A stretch of 64,000 nt of DNA from Candidatus Acetothermia bacterium (lineage in GTDB: Bacteria > Bipolaricaulota > Bipolaricaulia > RBG-16-55-9 > DRXL01). Below are positions 33,079-40,859 of the stretch, piece by piece. Positions within the stretch are counted from its first letter, which is position 1; every line of letters starts with the position of its first letter. Both the position numbers and the translations under genes were made by a program. The notes beneath the pieces were generated by a model that saw nothing but the letters and a program-made list of their open reading frames with translations, was not told where the DNA came from and searched no databases. The stretch is taken from positions 1-64,000 of the forward strand of contig JACOSB010000049.1 of the NCBI GenBank assembly GCA_016179105.1, read 5' to 3'.

Positions 33079-35111
33079 CGGGCTCCCTCGCTTTCGATAA
33101 TTACATTCTCATACGCATCAATTTTAGCGAATTGTCCCGGCATGAGCACGACGGTCGATTCGCGCCCTTCGATGACCACAGGTCCTCGCAGCTGCTCACC
33201 CGGTTTTAGATGCTCACGTAGCCAGATTTGAGATTCGAGCCAGCCGTGCCCCCAAAAGTACACTTGACGACTCGACGCATGCACTGGGCTTGATTCGTTC
33301 GCCTTCCCCAGTTTGAACCGGAGTGCGGGCTTCGCCGTGCGACCGATCGCGCGTAGGTGTAAATTGACGATTTCTATGGGGCGATCGCGCATCGCGTAGC
33401 CATAGAGTTGAGAGTGAGCTAGGTGAAAGCGCTGTGTCGCTTCGGCGAGAGTTTCTTTCGAAAGCCGTTCTTCCCCTAGCTCGACGGGTAACTCATACGA
33501 TTGCCCACGGTAGCGCATCTCGAGCGTCCTAGAAAATTCGACGCGCACGACAGGCTCGTGGCGCAGCCGTGTCTCGGCTTCTAGTCTCATGCGTGCAAAA
33601 TGCGCGTCGATCTTCTCTAAGTCCGCACCGTCTGCTCGTTGGATAAACGTCTGGACTAAATCGATGACACAATCAGCCACGAGCAATCCCAACGCCGAGA
33701 GCACACCCGCAACCGGCGGCACGATCACGGTGGGAATGCTGAGACGCTCGGCAAGAGCTCCTGCGTGCATCGGGCCCGCGCCGCCAAACGCGAGCAGCGC
33801 AAACTTTCTGGGATCGTGTCCACGTTGAACGGTGATGACGCGAATCGCGCGTTCCATTTGCGCATCGGCGATTTCCAAGATTCCGGACGCGGCCTCTTCT
33901 AGGCTGAGAGACGAGGGTTGAGCAATCATATCAAATATGGCGCGCTCGGCGCGTTCGCGATTCAGGGTGCGCCCTCCGAGTACATTTTTCTCAGCAAGCC
34001 GTCCCAGCAGTAACTGGGCATCGGTCACCGTGGGTTTTTCTCCCTTGCCGTAGCACGCCGGGCCGGGGTCAGAGCCGGCGCTCTGCGGGCCGACGCACAA
34101 GCTCCTTCCCGCATCAATCCAGGCCAGGCTGCCGCCGCCCGCGCCGATCGAGTGAATGTCCACCATAGGCGTGCGCACGGGGCGACCTTCAATTGCACCT
34201 TCGGTCTTCATTGCGATATTGCCCTTCTGTACGAGCGCGACATCCGTGCTCGTACCACCCATGTCGAATGTGATCAAATGTTCAAGACCCGCTTGGTGGC
34301 CGATGAAGCGCGCTCCTTCCACACCGCCGGCGGGACCGGAGAAGAGCATCTGAACGGCTTGCCGTGCGGCTTGCGACGTGGAGACGATGCCGGCGTTCGA
34401 TTGCATGACTTGGAGTTTTGCCGCGATCTTGAGCTCCCGGACGCGGTCATCCAATTCTTCCAGATAGTGCCCAACAACCGGGCGCAACGCCGCGCTCATC
34501 ACGGTGGTGGCCGTTCGTTCGTACTCGCGGTATTCGGGCAAGATCTCTGAAGAAAGCGAGATCGGAACGTTCAGTTCTTTTCCCAGAAGAGAACGGACTT
34601 GCTGTTCGTGAGTAGGGTTCAGGTAAGAGAAGAGAAAACAGACAGCGATCGACTCGACTTCTCTCAGAAGTGGGATGAGCTGATTGACTTGAGCCGTGTC
34701 GAGCGCTTTGAGCACGTGTCCTTGGAAATCCAAGCGTTCAGAAATACCAAAACGTTGCGAGCGCGGCACGAGTGGCGCTGGGCGGTCCACCGATAAATCA
34801 TACAGTGAAGGCCGGTTTTGTCTGCCGATCTCTAAGACATCGCGAAACCCCGCGGTGGTGAGCAAGGCCGTCTTGGCCCATTTGCCCTCAAGAATCGCAT
34901 TCGTCGCGACCGTCGAGCCGTGCACGAGGCGCGTGACGGCTTCGGCTTGGGTGCCGAGGGTTTGGATTGCCAATTGTAGCCCATCAATGATCCCTTGAGT
35001 GGCTGGCTTAGTGGAAGGAACCTTGAGTAGCTCTAGCTGGCCGGAGGCGGGATCGAGAATGACGAGATCAGTAAATGTGCCGCCGACATCGATGCCGATG
35101 TGTATGCTCAT
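33075..35111 (-). CDS. hyuA: Hydantoinase A / oxoprolinase family protein
   Basis: 678 residues from ATG 35111 (MSIHIGIDVGGTFTDLVIL). ASKHA-type phosphate loops: GIDVGGTFTD and FDMGGTSTDVALV; also HGSTVATNAILEG and AFGGAGPMHA. Forms the ATP-using subunit of hydantoinase/oxoprolinase complexes with HyuB. First gene of a three-gene minus-strand operon (hyuA, FG-GAP protein, hyuB). Ribosome site weak. The substrate class (5-oxoproline, hydantoins, ketones) is not resolved. Confidence 0.93.
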   Translation of the reverse strand: MSIHIGIDVGGTFTDLVILDPASGQLELLKVPSTKPATQGIIDGLQLAIQTLGTQAEAVTRLVHGSTVATNAILEGKWAKTALLTTAGFRDVLEIGRQNRPSLYDLSVDRPAPLVPRSQRFGISERLDFQGHVLKALDTAQVNQLIPLLREVESIAVCFLFSYLNPTHEQQVRSLLGKELNVPISLSSEILPEYREYERTATTVMSAALRPVVGHYLEELDDRVRELKIAAKLQVMQSNAGIVSTSQAARQAVQMLFSGPAGGVEGARFIGHQAGLEHLITFDMGGTSTDVALVQKGNIAMKTEGAIEGRPVRTPMVDIHSIGAGGGSLAWIDAGRSLCVGPQSAGSDPGPACYGKGEKPTVTDAQLLLGRLAEKNVLGGRTLNRERAERAIFDMIAQPSSLSLEEAASGILEIADAQMERAIRVITVQRGHDPRKFALLAFGGAGPMHAGALAERLSIPTVIVPPVAGVLSALGLLVADCVIDLVQTFIQRADGADLEKIDAHFARMRLEAETRLRHEPVVRVEFSRTLEMRYRGQSYELPVELGEERLSKETLAEATQRFHLAHSQLYGYAMRDRPIEIVNLHLRAIGRTAKPALRFKLGKANESSPVHASSRQVYFWGHGWLESQIWLREHLKPGEQLRGPVVIEGRESTVVLMPGQFAKIDAYENVIIESEGAR

Positions 35112-35207
35112 CTTCGCACGCCAGTCTAGCAGAAAGCATGACGAAGGCAAGTTTTCGCGCACTTCTATCGGGATGAAGAAAAGTAAAAGTATAGGACAAT
35201 CTAGTTT

Positions 35208-35302
35208 GAATCACGGAAAACACGGAAACCCCACGGAAAGCACAGAAGAAAGTCGAGCCGTTTTCCGTGTACTCCGTGGAACTTCAGTGCCTTCTGTGAT
35301 TC
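35208..35302. repeat. Imperfect inverted repeat of CACGGAAA type
   Basis: GAATCACGGAAAACACGG... and the inverse ...CTTCTGTGATTC are the ends of a ~95-base element with many CACGGAAA/TTCCGTG units. It lies in the gap between hyuA and the sigma-linked locus, like the GCCAAGG element at 14662. Probably a non-coding palindromic repeat; no transposase is visible. Confidence 0.6.
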
Positions 35303-35483
35303 TATGCCCCTACTCTGAATTTCAGTCAAAGACGATCAGGGGACTGGGCTGAGCTTTAATCTTGGCGGTCACTCCTTTACGCTGAATTAATAACTAAAAT
35401 TCCCGAAGCCAGCCCGAAGTCCCTCCGATTATCCTTCAGGCATGACAGACACACCCTACGCCGGAAGGGAGCCAGAGAAAACT

Positions 35484-35509
35484 GTCAGACTCACCCCCTT
35501 CCAAGCGAC
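35484..35509 (+). promoter_or_regulatory. Element E1: GTCAGA-N15-GCGAC
   Basis: GTCAGACT (35484) and GCGAC (35505-35509), 21 bases start to start. The same spacing recurs at 35811, 36053, 37085 and 39025. It resembles a -35/-10 pair of an ECF-type sigma factor. It leads, after a ~45-base leader with GAGGAGGAG, into the 82-residue protein at 35554. Confidence 0.65.
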
Positions 35510-35553
35510 CCAGAGGGTAACAACAGCCAAATACACAGAGGAGGAGATCTCAA

Positions 35554-35802
35554 ATGACGACCCAGAAAAACTGCAGCAACGGAAACAGTGGGATCAAATG
35601 GATCCACGTTAAAGCGAGTGGGCTCTTTGGCTTCCAGACAGTAGTCATCTGGGCAGGCGAGACGGTCGATCAGTTTAAACAGCTACTCGGTCTGGATGCT
35701 CAGACGATGGTCACCGTCCCGACGGCGGGGCTGCCGTTACCCGCTGAGGCCAATCTCTTCGACTACGTCAAGGACTTTGACACCGTGCTGCTTCACGCGT
35801 AG
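35554..35802 (+). CDS. Small protein, possible ubiquitin-like (beta-grasp) fold
   Basis: 82 residues with a good ribosome site (GAGGAGGAG). After a Ser/Asn N-terminus, the pattern WIHVKASG..GFQTVVIWAGETV-DQFKQLLG-...MVTVPTAGLPL..FDYVKDFDTVLLHA alternates strands with one central helix, as in beta-grasp/ubiquitin-like proteins. The fold is inferred from pattern only, and there is no C-terminal Gly-Gly. No signal peptide. It is the first gene behind an E-type promoter. Function unknown. Confidence 0.65.
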   Translation: MTTQKNCSNGNSGIKWIHVKASGLFGFQTVVIWAGETVDQFKQLLGLDAQTMVTVPTAGLPLPAEANLFDYVKDFDTVLLHA

Positions 35803-35810
35803 ACGAACTT

Positions 35811-35836
35811 GTCAGACTTGCCTCGTTTCGGGCGAC
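35811..35836 (+). promoter_or_regulatory. Element E2: GTCAGA-N15-GCGAC
   Basis: GTCAGACT (35811) and GCGAC (35832-35836), followed by TAAGGAAAGTGACGAAACTCAAA-type leader (quoted in part: GAAACTCAAA) that is shared with E3 and E4. Begins 8 bases after the previous stop. AAAAGGAGGAG precedes the next ATG at 35878. Confidence 0.65.
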
Positions 35837-35877
35837 TAAGGAAAGTGACGAAACTCAAAACTTGAAAAGGAGGAGTC

Positions 35878-36081
35878 ATGTACGAGCCATTCACACAAGA
35901 CCTGGGGCGGGAACACTACCGCGAGCTATTGAGGGAGCGGAGGAACGTAAATATCGCAAAAGGTCGATGGGAACTGCGAAAGAGTTTGAGAAGTTTGTTA
36001 AGCGGCATGATCGACAAGCTTTCCCAAGGCTTTGCTTACCTTGCCTCTCTTCGTCAGATTCGTCCCAATTCAGGCGACTAA
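35878..36081 (+). CDS. Small basic helical protein of unknown function
   Basis: 67 residues, ATG 35878 after AAAGGAGGAG. Arg/Leu/Glu-rich (EHYRELLRERR, GRWELRKSLRSLL), probably one or two helices, without signal peptide or known domain. The stop codon TAA is the TAA of the next E-type element (GCGACTAAG), so gene and promoter overlap. Support is the ribosome site and the E2 promoter; no homolog was recognised. Confidence 0.5.
   Translation: MYEPFTQDLGREHYRELLRERRNVNIAKGRWELRKSLRSLLSGMIDKLSQGFAYLASLRQIRPNSGD
36053..36078 (+). promoter_or_regulatory. Element E3: GTCAGA-N15-GCGAC
   Basis: GTCAGATT (36053) and GCGAC (36074-36078), then a leader containing GAAACCCAAA and GGAGGTGGCGCA, nearly the same as the leader after E4. 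Drives the exported protein at 36188. Confidence 0.65.
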
Positions 36082-36187
36082 GAAAGTAATGAAACCCAAA
36101 TCAATGGAGGTGGCGCACATGATGCGCAACAGAATCAGAGCAGAAGAAGGCAAGAGTTTCACAAATATCCCACAGGAGGGGATCACA

Positions 36188-37006
36188 ATGATGTTCAGTC
36201 AATTCAGTCGTCGGATCGGCATAGCGATAGTGGTCGGTGTCATCGTTGGATTAGCGATCGGGGCTGTCTCGGCATCTGTCGCCCTAGCACAATCCGGACC
36301 CTTCTCGTTAAGTCCAGCGAGTGGCGTCACGACGCCCGGGGGCAGGCTGGACTTCGATATGATCGCCAACCCTAACGACCCGGCCGTCTATAGCATGATT
36401 TTGGTTGATGATGTCCAGCCCACTGTTCTTCCCTACGCACCCACCATCACAGTAATTTATCAAGTAGTTGTCGGGGCCGCCATTGTCCCCTCTGTGACTG
36501 TGGCCCCAGGGGTTTGGAATCGTGGCACAATATATGTGGGCACTGGTACACCCACCGGCGTCTACACCATCACGATGGCGATTTTTGTTCAAGGTAACAA
36601 TGGACAAGCGCAGTACTTTGTGAACTACACGCTACAAGTGAGCGGTGGCACTCCTAGTTCAGGCCCTGGCCCCTTGCCGCAGCCAGGTACCGGAATAGCA
36701 TTAAGGGCTTATATAGCAGCCGATCGCGGTTGTCAGGAACAGGGTCAGAACCCTGTTTACCGTAACGGTGATCCAATCACTGTCCAGATCCGCGTCGACG
36801 GAGTTCCGCAAGCTTTCATCACGATTCTAGATATCGTCGAAGGTTTAAGGCCGCAGGTGATCGTGCAGCAAGTGATTCAAGGAAACCGAAATCTGGAAAT
36901 GCGGGGCCAAATCTCACCTCCCTTCGGGCGTGAGACGCTCCGGATGACAGTAGAAGCCGGAGGACAGACGACTGTCAGCCAGTGCACATTCACCAGCACG
37001 CCGTAA
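36188..37006 (+). CDS. Secreted beta-rich protein of the E-regulon
   Basis: 272 residues from ATG 36188 after AGGAGGGG. Signal peptide with core IGIAIVVGVIVGLAIGAVSA. The mature part is beta-rich, first like an Ig-type domain (SGPFSLSPASGVTTPGGRLDFDMI), then a Pro/Gly linker near 150 and a second domain with one Cys at each end (RGCQEQG, QCTFTSTP). A second in-frame start, ATG ATG at 36119 with its own GGAGG, would add exactly 23 residues (MMRNRIRAEEGK...). The paralog at 37220 has the same 23-codon extension. Function unknown. Alone behind E3; a terminator follows. Confidence 0.75.
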   Translation: MMFSQFSRRIGIAIVVGVIVGLAIGAVSASVALAQSGPFSLSPASGVTTPGGRLDFDMIANPNDPAVYSMILVDDVQPTVLPYAPTITVIYQVVVGAAIVPSVTVAPGVWNRGTIYVGTGTPTGVYTITMAIFVQGNNGQAQYFVNYTLQVSGGTPSSGPGPLPQPGTGIALRAYIAADRGCQEQGQNPVYRNGDPITVQIRVDGVPQAFITILDIVEGLRPQVIVQQVIQGNRNLEMRGQISPPFGRETLRMTVEAGGQTTVSQCTFTSTP

Positions 37007-37026
37007 ACGGGTCGTCGGAGCCGCAT

Positions 37027-37064
37027 GGAGAGGAGACTGAGTTCGTCCAGCCAGTTTCCTCTCC
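37027..37064 (+). terminator. Hairpin terminator
   Basis: GGAGAGGA and TCCTCTCC, extended inward by ACTG/CAGT, form a ~12-pair stem; GGAGGCTTTTAT follows with a short T-run. Separates the 36188 gene from promoter E4. Confidence 0.55.
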
Positions 37065-37084
37065 GGAGGCTTTTATCGACTCCT

Positions 37085-37110
37085 GTCAGACTTGCTCCGT
37101 GTCACGCGAC
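37085..37110 (+). promoter_or_regulatory. Element E4: GTCAGA-N15-GCGAC
   Basis: GTCAGACT (37085) and GCGAC (37106-37110), then leader GAAACTCAAAT..GTGGAGGTGGCGCAG shared with E3. Drives the exported protein at 37220. Confidence 0.65.
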
Positions 37111-37219
37111 TAGGAGAGTAGCGAAACTCAAATAAGTGGAGGTGGCGCAGATGATGCGCGACAGAATCGAAGCAAAAGAGATTAGTAAACACACAGATCT
37201 CATCAAGGAGGAGATCAAG

Positions 37220-38080
37220 ATGACGAGTCGCAAATGGGGTTGTAAATGGAGTTTGGCGTTCAAGGCGTTGGCAGTTGGCTTGGTAACCTTGGCAATCTTG
37301 GGGGCAGTGCCGGCGATAACGGTTCTGGCAGATGGCTCTCATAATATGTGTCAAGGGCAGCCAGGACCGAATGGCGGGACCCAATGTTCTACAGGCAGCC
37401 TCATCATCGGCATCTCAGCGGTGGTCGTGAATGCAACGGACTGTACTACCAGGGCTGCCATCCTCCCTGAGAAGCTGACCTTCGATCTGGTCTTTAGGGA
37501 AGGAGCAAATGCACCATACAGTGCGCACGATCTGAAGGCGATCATTGTAAATGCCATAGGCTATGTGCCAGTCACAATCACTAGTTTCGTGCAGATGCAA
37601 CTCAATCTCTTCTTCTTTGTCCTGAATATCATCTTTGCGGGTAACCAGTGCTTGATGCCAGGGGGTGGACCAGGCCCTGTTCCCGTGGGAGCTTATGAAG
37701 ACTGCGATTGGAAACTCCAGTATTCTAACGACGGTGGGCTAACTTGGTTAGATTTCACAGACCCGCTGAACCCTCCCAGGGGTCAGCTGAACAAATTTTT
37801 CAAATTCCGAGTCATTGCTGTCATTGCTACAGGTAAAAACAAAGGCAGTCTGTGTACCGCAGATTACACATGGCAGGTAACATGGCCAGCCCCACCGCCT
37901 GGCACCCCCAGGACGACTCCTGCAGGCGCGCCTACCGGAAACGAGACTGGAAAACCAGTCGACGTGCAGGTGCCCGGCACTCTGACACCCGGTGGTACAG
38001 CCAAGCTCGAAATCTGGACCAAAGACAAAAACAATGATACGCAACTAGCTGTCGATGGGACGTTTACTATCATAAAGTAA
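37220..38080 (+). CDS. Secreted protein of the E-regulon, 5' paralog of the preceding gene
   Basis: 286 residues from ATG 37220 after AAGGAGGAG. Signal peptide core WSLAFKALAVGLVTLAILGAV. The mature protein contains several Cys (CQGQ, TQCS, DCTT, NQCL, EDCDW, SLCTADY) and a Thr/Pro-rich segment near 220-245 before a beta-rich end (GTAKLEIWTKDKNND). An in-frame ATG ATG at 37151 with its own GGAGG would add 23 residues (MMRDRIEAKE...), matching the preceding gene. The promoter and leader are duplicated between the two while the mature parts differ. Function unknown; extracytoplasmic. Confidence 0.75.
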   Translation: MTSRKWGCKWSLAFKALAVGLVTLAILGAVPAITVLADGSHNMCQGQPGPNGGTQCSTGSLIIGISAVVVNATDCTTRAAILPEKLTFDLVFREGANAPYSAHDLKAIIVNAIGYVPVTITSFVQMQLNLFFFVLNIIFAGNQCLMPGGGPGPVPVGAYEDCDWKLQYSNDGGLTWLDFTDPLNPPRGQLNKFFKFRVIAVIATGKNKGSLCTADYTWQVTWPAPPPGTPRTTPAGAPTGNETGKPVDVQVPGTLTPGGTAKLEIWTKDKNNDTQLAVDGTFTIIK

Positions 38081-38131
38081 AGGAAGCAACCAAAGGTGGC
38101 TATCAGGTGCTGCAGCAATTGATCACGTTGC

Positions 38132-38169
38132 GAGTATGGTGGGCGACCTTGGAGCTGCTCACCATACTC
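38132..38169 (+). terminator. Hairpin after the 37220 gene
   Basis: GAGTATGGTG and CACCATACTC, 10 perfect pairs around an 18-base loop, followed by CCTTTG. Weak T-run; probably a terminator. Confidence 0.5.
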
Positions 38170-38344
38170 CCTTTGACAGGCGAGATAAACAAGGCAAACG
38201 ATTCAGCGAGGCTTTAGTGCGATGCTCTCTGCAGGTGATTGCAGAGGCTCTCGCCAGCTCAGTGTAGAAGGCAGTATACTATAGTCTGTAGAAGTGGCAG
38301 GATCTAGCGATGCACAATGCCCGATCTCAGAGGAGGGGATCATC

Positions 38345-39016
38345 ATGGCGGCTGGTAAGCGGGTCATACAGACAATGGGATTGTTGTTGCTGAGTGTGAT
38401 GCTCTTGACAGGTCGTGGAGGGTATGGGCAGACGCAGCCTAATACTCTGTTTTCTCCCCCTATATCTATCAACGCGTTTGGCTCTTGCCCCGACGCGAGC
38501 GGAGACGCCTTCGCGAAATCGAACGGGAGACCGGTGATGGTGCCAGCGAGTCTGGATTTGCGCCGGGCACAACTGCGCCGCGAGCGCGATGACTTCGGCA
38601 CCGAACTCCTGAAGGTAGAGTTCCAGGTCTTCGGTCCCCTGCCCCCGACACTGAACGATGCTGGCGATGTCTATTTCATGGTAATTGACTTGGACCGTCA
38701 AAAGAACACGGGAGACAGCGATGGCATCTTTGGATTGGGCAAGGATCTGGCGGTATCGGTTGTCTACAGTCGCGACCGCCTCGTGCAAAGCCAGTTTCTG
38801 CTCTGGCCGGCGGCGGGTGGCGATGACCCGGCCGTGTTTGACGTCACCCCGCGCATCGACCCTGAGCGACATATTCTCAGTGTACAAATACCTGTATCTA
38901 TATTGGATGCCCAATACAGTGCCCTGCGAGGAAGCCCGATCCCGCTCGACGATCCCGAGTGGGGGGCCTACACAGAAAAAGAAGCGAGTCTAAAGACCGA
39001 CCCGCAAACAGCCTGA
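38345..39016 (+). CDS. Secreted protein with possible CBM9/DOMON-like domain
   Basis: 223 residues from ATG 38345 after AGGAGGGG. Signal peptide MAAGKRVIQTMGLLLLSVML. The mature part has LLKVEFQVFGPLP, GDVYFMVIDLDRQKNTGD and FDVTPRIDPERHILSVQIP, like beta-sandwich ligand-binding domains of the CBM9/DOMON type also suggested in the gene at 5597. No E-type element was found before it; TATACT at 38275 is a possible -10. It sits between the E4 and E5 units. Function unknown. Confidence 0.7.
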   Translation: MAAGKRVIQTMGLLLLSVMLLTGRGGYGQTQPNTLFSPPISINAFGSCPDASGDAFAKSNGRPVMVPASLDLRRAQLRRERDDFGTELLKVEFQVFGPLPPTLNDAGDVYFMVIDLDRQKNTGDSDGIFGLGKDLAVSVVYSRDRLVQSQFLLWPAAGGDDPAVFDVTPRIDPERHILSVQIPVSILDAQYSALRGSPIPLDDPEWGAYTEKEASLKTDPQTA

Positions 39017-39024
39017 GACAACTT

Positions 39025-39050
39025 GTCAGACTCTCATCCTTCCCAGCGAC
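39025..39050 (+). promoter_or_regulatory. Element E5: GTCAGA-N15-GCGAC, before the sigma-like gene
   Basis: GTCAGACT (39025) and GCGAC (39046-39050), 18 bases before ATG 39069, leaving a very short leader. Being directly ahead of the sigma-like gene, it suggests autoactivation and links the factor to E1-E4. Confidence 0.65.
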
Positions 39051-39068
39051 ATGGTACAATAGAAGCCG

Positions 39069-40301
39069 ATGGAGCGCTTACTGGAAGACATTGCCGCCCA
39101 CGGCTGGGCGAAAGAAAGCCGTGAAGCATTCGTGCGGCACTACGACCGCGAGATCGGCGAGACGATCCTTCATCTCTTAGCCGAGTATGGGCTGATCGGA
39201 GATCGCCGAGCTCTGCGTAGTTTAAAGAGCTACATCGAGAGTCGGCTGCGAGAGCAGCGAGCTGGACCGGAGCATTCGCTCTGGGAGATCGTCGAGGAAG
39301 TATATATGAGCATCTATCGCGAAGTCTTCGAGAAGAAGCTCGTTCAAGACTACGTGACCGGTACCCGTGACGGCACAGTGAAATCTGACTTTGTCGGCTA
39401 TCTGCGCGGGGCTGTGCGCCAGCGCTTACTTGACGCCCTAGGAGCCGGAGAAAAATCTGAGAAAGAACTCTTCGATGCGATCATTGACAGCAAGAAGCCC
39501 GACACGATTCGCAAATATGTTTCAGAAGCGAAGGGACGCTACAGTGAAAAGACGCGAAGTTATCTGCTCTGTAGTCAATCTCTTTCCAGCTCATCCCTTC
39601 GAGCCGGCACGGATTATTTCTTTGAACAATTTATCACCCAAAGATATCCGGCGTTGCGCGCGAATCTAAAACCTGGTGATTCAGTGCTTTATCGTCTCTT
39701 GGAAGCGTTCATAGCAGAGAACTATAAGCAAGCCACGTTCAGTGCCGACGTTCTTTCTTATGTTGGGAATATCCCAGCGAGTCGGCCCCATCCACACCGC
39801 TGGGCCACTCTTGCATACCATGAAGATGATCCAGAGTCATCGGACGAAGAAGAGAAACTCGAGCGCGCCGGGGCAATCGCCAAAACCAAGGACTGGGCCC
39901 AAGATGAACGGCTGCGCTGGTGGGATGGGATGCTTCGCTGTTGCTTGCCCCAAACGGCTGATCTTTCAGAGCTAACACGACTGATCGCAGGACTGCAGGA
40001 CCAAGCCCAGCGCGATACGAAACTCTGTCTGGCGTGTGCAGCGCTTAAGCAAGAAAGCGCTCTTGACCAAAAGGATGATCTTCGCATGTTCCTTGTCTAT
40101 TATCTGAGTAATTTTGGCGCTCCCGCCGAGCCTGACAAGCCAATCCAAGTGACCAAAGATTCTCTCTGTTTAGAGATGATTCGAGGGCGGGCGCTCTCGT
40201 GGGAGCAAATTTTCAAAATTTTTGGTCGGGAGTGCAACCCGACGCGCATCAAGAACAAAGTGCGTCAAAAATACGAATCGCTGCAAGGGAGCCTATCATG
40301 A
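39069..40301 (+). CDS. Divergent ECF-like RNA polymerase sigma factor (putative)
   Basis: 410 residues, about twice a usual ECF factor. Residues ~80-130 (SLWEIVEEVYMSIYREVF, SDFVGYLRGAVRQRLLDAL) resemble sigma region 2 (core binding, -10). The last ~40 (GRALSWEQIFKIFGREC, PTRIKNKVRQKYESL) resemble a region 4 helix-turn-helix. The middle ~200 residues are unassigned. The assignment rests on this pattern plus context: ATGA overlap with an anti-sigma-like gene, and an upstream element that recurs before nearby genes with ECF-promoter geometry. It could instead be another type of DNA-binding regulator. No clear ribosome site is seen. Confidence 0.6.
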   Translation: MERLLEDIAAHGWAKESREAFVRHYDREIGETILHLLAEYGLIGDRRALRSLKSYIESRLREQRAGPEHSLWEIVEEVYMSIYREVFEKKLVQDYVTGTRDGTVKSDFVGYLRGAVRQRLLDALGAGEKSEKELFDAIIDSKKPDTIRKYVSEAKGRYSEKTRSYLLCSQSLSSSSLRAGTDYFFEQFITQRYPALRANLKPGDSVLYRLLEAFIAENYKQATFSADVLSYVGNIPASRPHPHRWATLAYHEDDPESSDEEEKLERAGAIAKTKDWAQDERLRWWDGMLRCCLPQTADLSELTRLIAGLQDQAQRDTKLCLACAALKQESALDQKDDLRMFLVYYLSNFGAPAEPDKPIQVTKDSLCLEMIRGRALSWEQIFKIFGRECNPTRIKNKVRQKYESLQGSLS

Positions 40302-40843
40302 GTCAGGACGATCGCTTCATTGAAGAAATTTTCCGTGGTGAGCTGGAGATGGAGCATCGCGAGCATCCGAGCTTTTCAGTGCTCTGGCAGTACGTGTCCA
40401 GACGACTGGATTCGGAATTGTCCCAAAAAATTTCCTTACACATCGCTTCGTGTAGCAAGTGCGTGGCAGATCTTGAAGAGATCAAGAGTGAACAAGCATC
40501 GCTGCTGACCGAAGGATCACGTCTCTTGCCGGACCCACTGGAGAGTTTTCCGGAGAAAACGACGTACGCGGCGCGCGGTCGCGCGGCGCTAGCCCGGTGG
40601 AGCGAGCTCTTCTTTGGACGAAAAGTAGTGCTCCGGCACGTTCTGATCTATGCTATGGGGAGTTTGGTCTTGTTTGGGGCCAACGCGGTGATCAATAAGC
40701 TCACGGAACCACCGCCCAATCCGATCATCTCGCCCGAGCCTTATACGCCAAACTGGTGGGCACTATGGCCCGTGCTCGTCTGGGGCGGGCTGCTCGCGTT
40801 GCATATTGTCTTTATAGCGATCTGGTACTGGCGGCGTCGCTGA
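40298..40843 (+). CDS. Membrane anti-sigma factor with HxxxCxxC zinc motif
   Basis: 181 residues, ATG 40298 overlapping the sigma-like stop by 4 bases. The N-terminal domain has H48-xxx-C52-xx-C55 (LHIASCSKC), the zinc-binding anti-sigma (ZAS/zf-HC2) motif that clamps ECF factors. Two membrane helices follow (VLIYAMGSLVLFGANAVI and WWALWPVLVWGGLLALHIVF) with a Pro-rich loop between them that faces the outside, then a basic RRR end. Family logic: it holds the sigma factor at the membrane until a signal or proteolysis releases it. It is followed after 16 bases by a secreted metalloprotease gene. Confidence 0.8.
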   Translation: MSQDDRFIEEIFRGELEMEHREHPSFSVLWQYVSRRLDSELSQKISLHIASCSKCVADLEEIKSEQASLLTEGSRLLPDPLESFPEKTTYAARGRAALARWSELFFGRKVVLRHVLIYAMGSLVLFGANAVINKLTEPPPNPIISPEPYTPNWWALWPVLVWGGLLALHIVFIAIWYWRRR

Positions 40844-40859
40844 GAAAGGAGTGTTCTCA

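Noticed and set aside
36929-36951. GTGAGACGCTC inside the coding region of the 36188 gene
   Set aside because: No TATACT at the required distance and it lies in a coding sequence.
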